A stretch of 64,000 nucleotides of DNA from Sisyra terminalis (lineage: Eukaryota > Arthropoda > Insecta > Neuroptera > Sisyridae), in NCBI GenBank assembly GCA_958496175.1, contig OY292276.1, positions 36,538,449-36,602,448 of the forward strand, read 5' to 3'. The notes under the pieces are model-generated. The model did not search any database, was not told where the DNA came from, and worked only from the letters and a program-made list of their open reading frames with translations. This document shows positions 57,640-64,000 of this stretch, piece after piece. Numbering within the stretch: position 1 is the first letter of the stretch; every line of letters begins with the position of its first letter. The position numbers were made by a program, and so were the translations under genes.

Positions 57640-60600
57640 ATTTTGTTTGAGCATTTGTTCATTTATGTTTAAACATTACCTTAGTAAATCATATTACATA
57701 AATTAGAACACAATACATTTTATGTGTTTTATAAACAGTATAACTGTTCAAATTCAGGTATAAAATCTAATTATAATATTTAAAAGCATGCTTTTTTGGT
57801 CACTTATTGCCACCAATTTACATATAACACTGATTTAAACGCAATTTTATGGCATGGAGAACCAAAATTGAGTGCTGGGTACCGGTAATATTATGATTCA
57901 AGTATGTATGTATTAAAATTATGTATTTATCAAAGGACCGTTGAGAGTTGGGGCCAAAATATTTTTTGTCTACAACTCAGATTTGGCTCCTCTAAAATAT
58001 TCTGCATCTATGGATTGAAGGATCCATATTGCCAACCCTGGGTAGAATTACATAATATATGTATGTAATTCTATTTATTTTTTTTAAAAAGTTTAGCACC
58101 ATTGGCGTACTATACGTTCTATTCTTGCACCTCTTATTAATTATTAAAAAAATACTGCAATAGTTAAAGTGTATTCAAATTAAAATGTTAAATTCACATT
58201 ATTTCTTATGGTTCTATGAACAGGTATAATCCACCTCTATAGAAATCCCACCAGAAGTAAAATAAAGATTAAAAATTATATACTCTTTTAGTTTTCAGTT
58301 TTTTTTTTCGTAAGTGAAAAAAATGTGTATAAATAAGTTCTCAAAAAAATACAACCTTTGTATTGGTTCTCAAAAAAGATTATATTTTTTTCTTTGAGTG
58401 GCGTTTCTAAGAATTTATATTACGTAAGTAGAAATAATATAATACTTCATATAATAAATTTAATTGAAGAACTAGATAATACCTGAAAACTAAAACCTTT
58501 ATATGATAACTTTAAATAACCACTACTCAGTGATAAAGTATACATTTTTTAGTGATAAGAATACATAGCACTAATATGAAAAAATAGAATGACATAAAAT
58601 GTTGAAAACATTTAGTTATAACCAGGTCACAATAAAATAAATTATTGTATGACTATTTACGTAATTCGAAAGTTCGCTTTATGTGTGCACCTAGAAATAA
58701 AATGTAAGATAACTGTGTACCTATATTACAATAACGAGAATAAAAATCATCTTCTTCGAGATTATAAAACTTCAAGTTTTACAGAACAATATAAATTCCA
58801 TACACTATTTTAAAATATTGAAGTTATAATCATGCGTAATATAAGGAAATATTTAATGTAAAGTATTTATAAGAATATTCTTCTCTGGTTTTATTATGTT
58901 TTATTTTTTCCGCAGTAAACAAGAAGTCAATACATTTAATGCTGTTTTATGATTAAAATTATTCTAAACTTCAATATTTATGTATTGTTACTAGAATTTT
59001 AAGAAAAAATATTTATTTTACATGATTAAACTAGGTATATTATTTTAATAAGGTTCAATTTGTAAATGTAACACGTGTGTAAGTGTAATTAAATTTCTTT
59101 AAGAAATTATTTCTTAAATTTTTTTAAATAATTGTAACAAATAAAAATTCATTTATTACAATTATTTCGATAATAATCATAAAAATAATCGCAGGCGAAT
59201 TTTATCATTTTTTTTATTTGAGAACTTTAGAACAACATCGTTTAGTAATAAAAAAAATAGACATTTTTTATTATAAAACTAATGACTGCGAGCTATAAGC
59301 GTCATAAACTTTGAAGAGATATCAGACGTTGGTTCTTGCTTGAATTAAAAATACTTTAAATTCTAAATATTTTCTTCCTTTGTAAGCTCAAAATGCTGTT
59401 CCCATAAATTTCCTTATTTCAAAGAAAATATTTTTTTCCGTTTGCTTCATTATGTGATAAATTATTCTGATTTTTGTTCCACTCTTTTTAACTCTCGGAG
59501 TTATAAATACAGGTTAGGGTTATAACTTATGTGGCCTAAACAATTATTGAAACTAATTTGAAAATGTATTTTGATTGGTAAGGAGACAAAAGCACCAAAT
59601 CTTCTTTATTTCAATTTTCATAAATAATCGTATAGAATTACGTACATTTTATAATGTACGTGTAATGGGGCTTCCTATCGAATTAGGATCATTGGACCAA
59701 ATAATAATAAGAACTTTGGAATCATTAGAATAAACATACATATCTGGGAACAAAAGGTGTATTAGGAGTACAGAATTGAAATTTTTAGGGTTCAGCTGTT
59801 TAAAATTATTTGGAATAACCTTTCAATTGCTTAAACACAGTGATTTCCTTGCAGGGTTACAGCATATTTTTTATAAATCTTAATAAAACTTGGTTGAAAA
59901 CAATTCTGAGACTTAGTTTCAGCGATTATTCCAAAATAAGCATTTTTAGTTTATTTTTTAAGCCACCATGTGAGATTAAACCATTGAAAAGGAGTACAAT
60001 TTGTTGTTATAGTATACAAAGCAAAATTCAAGAAAAAACGTATGATTTGATGTACGTCAAAAGTTTGAAAAACTTTATTAACCAATTTTCATGAAGATTC
60101 ATCGAACAATAGTTTTTAACTATTGAAATTTTCGTTTCGTATGATTCATAAAAATAACCCAATAACGCTTTTCACAAAAACTGGTATATTCTGTTACAAT
60201 AAAAAGTCTAAAAATAGTTTTACATTTTTAGTTTCAAAAAGACTCACTTAAAAATGGAACTATAATTTTGTTTACCTAGTTAACATGTCTTAAACATAAA
60301 AAGTTTTTTTCCGCATGTCCTCAAATATATATTAATCTGTTCTTAGTACTATAGCTTTAGTCAATTTTTAAACCTACCGGCTACCAATAGTATTTGATAC
60401 TTATAATTAACAACACAATATGAACTAAAAGCAAATCTAAAAATTAAAGTTTTTTAGGCTTATGAATTGTATTCGTTGTCAAGAAAATCATGAAAGATAA
60501 AATTATTTATTTTGCACCACTACAGCTTAGCAAATAGCAGGAGTTACATCGAAAAGAGACAATGATGTTTGAAAAACGAAGTTAAAATCAATTCAAATTT

Positions 60601-60770
60601 TGGTTAGAGTCTATTACTAAAATCAAAAATAAAGTAATATAATAGGATTGTAAAATTAAGAGTTAAAAAATTTGACCAAAACTTAATGCAGGTACTCAGT
60701 AAATACCTACCTCAAGTGCTTACTAAATACTAATTGTAGTAAGTGAAGACATGTTGGTTGATAAAATTTA
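57640..60770. other. A+T-rich gene-free stretch
   Basis: No feature supported. The 59840-60094 frame has no ATG near its start and background composition. Confidence 0.4.
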
Positions 60771-60778
60771 TAATATAT

Positions 60779-60977
60779 AGTGGTTCTTAACCTGAGGTAG
60801 GTGCACCTTTGAGGATGTGAGAGAGCATTTTCAGAAATTTGGAAAATGATATTTGTTATGCAAAATGTTTTTCTTCAAAGAAAAAATAATCACATAATAA
60901 TAAGGGGGAGCAAGGCCTTATTTTCAGATGCAATAAAAATTTTTAACAAATATTGTTAGCAAAAGTTTAGAACACTG
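60779..60977. mobile_element. hAT-type MITE, decayed
   Basis: The left end AGTGGTTCTTAACCTGAGG and right end AAAGTTTAGAACACTG mirror each other in the CAGTGGTTCTTAACCT style of hAT ends. The centre retains GGTGCACCTTTGAGG, ATGTGAGAGAGCATTTT and AATAAGGGGGAGC, as in common members of this group. The left CA is TA, a mutation. No clear target duplication. Confidence 0.55.
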
Positions 60978-61235
60978 AAATGTTTCTACTGACAACAGGA
61001 ATTATAAAGATAGCACCTGAAGAAGATAAAATTTCATCGAAAATGTTGTTCTTCGCATAACTATTTTCTTATTTTTACCACTTTCATGCTAATTAAATTA
61101 TCTTTTAATATAATGAGCACAGTTTACTGGTATTTAATTAAAAAGAGGTTTATTATAAAATGCTAGTGTTTAAAGGTTTATCTCTTCTGATAATACAGGT
61201 TCTTACTCGCACTAAAAATAATAGGCACAAAAAAT

Positions 61236-61675
61236 AGGGATGTGAAAAATTATCAATTATGAAAAAAATCGATCAATGAAGAACCGATTTTTTGTTCACT
61301 GCCGATTTTTACGACCGAAACCCTACCTAATCCAGACGAGAATCCGGAGCGGTAAGTAGTACCAAAGAAGTAAAAGTTCTTACTTTTTCCACGACTTTTA
61401 ATAATTATTAATGATTTCCAATTCATTACACTTGTCCTAACACATAAAAAATTAAAAAAAAGTTACCATTAATACTGAAATGAATAAGCCCAACAAAATA
61501 GAGATGTGAAAAAATATTAAATTTAGATTAATGAAAAATTGATATTTTTTGTTCACTACCGATTTTCACATCCAAAACTCTCCCGAGTTCAGACGAAAGT
61601 CCGGAGCGGTAAGGGGTACCAAAGTGGTAAAAGTACTTAATTTTTTCAAAACTTTTGGTTATTATTAATAGTTGA
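61236..61675 (+). repeat. Tandem repeat, 263-bp unit
   Basis: Unit 1 starts ATAGGGATGTGAAAAATTAT (61235) and unit 2 starts ATAGAGATGTGAAAAAATAT (61498). Shared internal words are TTTTTTGTTCACTnCCGATT, ATCCGGAGCGGTAAGTAGTA (AGTCCGGAGCGGTAAGGGGT in unit 2) and CCAAAGnnGTAAAAG. Unit 2 is interrupted at about 61675 by the SINE and resumes after it. A single related copy lies at 36165. Confidence 0.7.
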
Positions 61676-61682
61676 AAATAAA

Positions 61683-61860
61683 GCCTACTGGTAGCCGAGT
61701 GGTCTAGGTGACCGCTCCAAAGTTGGTATTCGTTGGTAAATGGGTTCGAATCTCGTATCGAGCAAATTTTCGATATTTCTTAATATACAAATTTTTATTA
61801 ACCCTAGAATCGCTTACGATCTTGGTTGTTGTAAGACGACGGTAAAAAACAATAAAAATT
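61683..61860 (+). mobile_element. tRNA-derived SINE, copy 5, intact Pol III boxes
   Basis: GCCTACTGGTAGCCGAGTGG contains a consensus A box, TAGCCGAGTGG (61692-61702). GGTTCGAATCT (61743-61753) is a near-consensus B box 40 bp after it. The body has TTTTTATTAACCCTAGAATC and GTAAGACGACGGTAAAAAAC, ending in an A/T-rich tail. It is the best-preserved copy. It interrupts the tandem repeat: TTTTTAATTCATCACACTTA after the SINE is the continuation of the repeat unit. Confidence 0.8.
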
Positions 61861-61905
61861 AATTATAAATAATTTTTAATTCATCACACTTAAGCTATCA
61901 TATAA
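61861..61905 (+). repeat. Continuation of the tandem unit after the SINE
   Basis: AATAATTTTTAATTCATCAC and ACTTAAGCTATCATATA align with ATGATTTCCAATTCATTACA and CTTGTCCTAACACATA of unit 1 (from about 61410). Confidence 0.55.
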
Positions 61906-61909
61906 AGAA

Positions 61910-62485
61910 GAAAAAAAGCAGGCATTCGTTCCAGGTAATGGAAAAAAATCGATGTTTTCAATTCTGTTTACTTTTTCTAATAAAATTAATAAGATTAATT
62001 TTTACGGTATAATTCCAACTTCATCAGGCAACCTTGTAATATTTAATAAAAACACATCGTCCCATAATTTAAAAAAATCCTACGTTAGACTTCTAGTGAA
62101 ATACACCGGAATTTACTATAACAGAGAATATTAAAAACAATAATATAAAAACAGTTGTTTTCTATTAAATGAGTTCAATCATTAATATACAAATTATTTG
62201 GCACTATAATGATTAAGTAAAACCCCTTCTTTTTCAAGGATCTTATGAACCGATATAGCTCTTAATTTTTTTCTTAGAAGCTACCATCAACCCTCAAAAC
62301 ATATCCAAAATTCAAATAAATTGATACACAAGTTTCTGCAATTTTTTTTTTCTAAGTTTCAGCTTTTTTCGATTTTTGAAGAAACGGTAATACATAGAGA
62401 TCTGAAACTTACCGAATCAATGTATCTTAATAGTATCGGCATACCCTGAAGTTATGGACCACATATCCTTCTGAAGCCGATTCAC
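61910..62485. other. A+T-rich DNA, nothing recognised
   Basis: No supported feature; the 61952-62134 frame is background-like. Confidence 0.35.
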
Positions 62486-62489
62486 TATA

Positions 62490-62770
62490 CCAAGGGCGGA
62501 TTCAGGTTTTTTTATGGGGGGGGCACAATATCATCTTTCATTTGCAAGTGCGTGAAAGGGATAACGAAAAAAATTAGCAATTCCAGCCAGAAATAGACAA
62601 GAGTTTCATTAATGGTCTTTCTGTTATTTTATTCATATATTTTAACAACTCTAATAATTTAATTTCCTTCTAAGTATGTACTGTTATGGAATCTCTACAG
62701 TACACAAAAATACCTTGGAGGGCACGTGCCTCCGTGCCCCCCCCCCCTCTAAATCCTCCTTTGCACTATA
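62490..62770. mobile_element. Short inverted-repeat element with G/C homopolymer ends
   Basis: The left end AAGGGCGGATTCAGG followed by GGGGGGGGCAC is mirrored on the right (minus strand) by AAAGGAGGATTTAGAGG followed by a longer G run and GCAC. The layout GGCGGATnCAGG...GGGGGGCAC is common among non-autonomous elements in insects. The centre is non-coding. Confidence 0.6.
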
Positions 62771-62813
62771 CTTATCGTCCTATGTCCTTTGTACGTTTAA
62801 AACAATATGAAAT

Positions 62814-63128
62814 TTAAATTAAAAAAAATATTTTTGTATGGAATTTTTTTTTTTGAAAATAGACCGTTTTTTCCCCGATTGAACCCATGTAACCCCTTAA
62901 ATATGTATTTATTTTTAATTTAACCCGTTTTTCGAAGTCTATCGCGTTTAAAAAAGAAAAATTATTGTCGATCATACCATTTTTAATTTTACCCTCCTCT
63001 GGTATATCCACATTAAAATTTTGTAATAGGACATTTTTACTATACATACATGTTTTATACAGTAAAGAAGGTAGTAAATATTGATTAATTTCAATTTCAA
63101 CGGATTTTACAGAATCTCTGAGTTGCAA
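62814..63128 (-). CDS. Unidentified 104-codon frame, doubtful
   Basis: The minus-strand frame begins at a TTG rather than an ATG (first ATG 28 codons in, MYSKNVLLQNFNVDIPEEGK). It includes AIDFEKRVKLKINTYLRGYM and GSIGEKTVYF. The middle has a more protein-like mix than other chance frames here. A frame of this length is roughly expected once per window at this base composition, so it is only weakly supported. It lies head-to-head with the exon at 63248, 120 bp away. Confidence 0.2.
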   Translation of the reverse strand: MQLRDSVKSVEIEINQYLLPSLLYKTCMYSKNVLLQNFNVDIPEEGKIKNGMIDNNFSFLNAIDFEKRVKLKINTYLRGYMGSIGEKTVYFQKKKFHTKIFFLI

Positions 63129-63247
63129 AAAAGTTTTAGATGATAATAGTTTAGGAAAACTTATTGCAACTTTCTCAATTTTTATAATTTAATTTTCTAA
63201 AAACTAACTAGAATATCTAGGTATTTGAAAATTTAAATTTATTTAAG

Positions 63248-63365
63248 ATGGTGGCGACCGAAGGGACCACAACGACAAGTGCTGATGCAACGGATGCCAG
63301 TGGGACAACATTTGGAAAATTACGACAGACTTTATCTTCGTCATTGATGACAGCACAAGACAGAG
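63248..63365 (+). CDS. First coding exon of a larger gene (partial)
   Basis: ATG in a strong context (TTTAAGATGG) opens 39 codons plus one base, ending at an excellent donor (AG|GTGAGT at 63366, phase 1). Composition jumps to about half G+C, unlike anything nearby. The peptide starts MVATEGTTTTSADATDASGT and continues TFGKLRQTLSSSLMTAQDR. It is Thr/Ser/Ala-rich and then carries a basic amphipathic segment, giving the impression of a conserved cytoplasmic N-terminus. I have a sense of having seen KLRQTLSSSL in an insect protein but cannot name it. The in-frame read-through past the donor (to 63476) is taken as intron. Remaining exons lie beyond the window. Confidence 0.7.
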
Positions 63366-64000
63366 GTGAGTTACCATATTATTTACTTTTAACCAATTCA
63401 CACCATCAACGAAACACGCTCCCACACTTGAAGTTAATGGTGTTCCCAGTCTTAGAATACGTATGCGGACAAATATAAAACGCGAACGGTGGAAAAAAAA
63501 ATGGGTTTCGTAGGAATGAAAAATAGAAGAAGATTGGGAAGACGAATTCATGAACGAGTGAAGCAATAATGGAAGGATGAATTCTCGACGACATAGTCGA
63601 ATGTTATGCTCACTTCATTAATATGCGTATCATTCCCACCATTCCCAACACCATTTCTCTCATCGCTATTTGTTTGAAACGGGCAATATGAGAGTGGAGA
63701 CTGAGTCGAGTCGGTTTCTAAACGGCATTAACCAATCCAGATCTACTCACCCACACATTTCCATCCTGCTGCCCACATATCTCCCATCTTGGCAACAATA
63801 AACACCACAAACTGTTGAATAATGGATGATAATGATAATTTCAGCTGCTTAACTCTGGTGCTACGTGGTACATTTACTTCTTCACATAAATTTTCATTAG
63901 TTTTTGTCTCTTAATCGTATATACACAAGATACAATATATCCACACGATATCATCATATTTTACAATAACGTCAAATATTAGAAGCTCAAATCAATGCTT
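63366..64000 (+). other. Start of first intron
   Basis: Begins GTGAGT. The first 450 bp are GC-richer than the window average, and antisense frames here (63243-63594) are shadows. No acceptor with a continuing exon was found before the right edge. Confidence 0.5.

Noticed and set aside
61683..61760. A/B boxes considered as a tRNA gene
   Set aside because: No acceptor stem or anticodon arm closes, and the same head recurs joined to a SINE body elsewhere.
63243..63594. Minus-strand frames of 107 and 62 codons
   Set aside because: Antisense shadows of the GC-rich exon at 63248 and its flanking intron.
1..64000. CRISPR arrays, operons, bacterial promoters, phage or insertion sequences
   Set aside because: Spliced genes, polyadenylation signals and eukaryotic transposons throughout; no regularly spaced repeats or ribosome-binding-site-led gene runs.

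Overview
The window looks like A+T-rich (roughly 70-75% A+T by eye) nuclear DNA from an insect. The evidence is spliced genes with GT-AG introns, two tandem copies of a secreted MBF2-family gene (an arthropod family), tRNA-derived SINEs, Helitron remnants, hAT-like non-autonomous elements, LINE reverse-transcriptase remnants and hammerhead-ribozyme-bearing repeats. A beetle or another insect with many MBF2 genes would fit, but the order cannot be fixed from this sequence. Nothing is prokaryotic, plasmid-like or organellar.

Layout. 0-5 kb: a segmental tandem duplication (about 3.4 kb offset) carries two MBF2-like genes, each with two exons, a 61-bp intron and a TATA-like promoter; a dead LINE lies between them. 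5-14 kb: mostly empty A+T-rich DNA with two SINE copies, a fragment of a dispersed repeat and one possible exon. 14.8-16.2 kb: a nest of hammerhead-bearing repeats, a SINE and an inverted-repeat MITE. 16.6-18 kb: two Helitron 5' ends, the second followed by a decayed Helitron N-terminal coding segment. 18-25 kb: hAT-type MITEs, a foldback MITE and satellite-like DNA. 26.3-27 kb: an element with inverted arms that each carry a second hammerhead-like family. 30.2-30.5 kb: a near-perfect palindrome carrying two complete head-to-head hammerhead motifs, the clearest unusual signal here. 32.6-33 kb: a possible secreted-protein gene on the minus strand. 37.8-39.8 and 50.7-53.9 kb: related Helitron-like repeats, the second interrupted by a 1.3-kb foldback element. 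42.5-45.1 kb: a hAT-like element and a foldback element with internally repetitive arms. 48.4 kb: a Helitron helicase fragment. 54.3 kb: a second LINE remnant. 61.2-61.9 kb: a tandem repeat interrupted by the best-preserved SINE, with intact RNA polymerase III A and B boxes. 63.2 kb: a convincing first coding exon of a larger gene running off the right edge.

Only the two MBF2 genes and the 63.2-kb exon are confident protein-coding features. Most of the rest is intergenic or intronic DNA built from old mobile elements. The recurring theme is at least seven copies of hammerhead-like self-cleaving RNA motifs in two good families and one weaker family, consistent with Penelope-like elements or retrozyme-like derivatives. 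No coding sequence for such an element was recognised.
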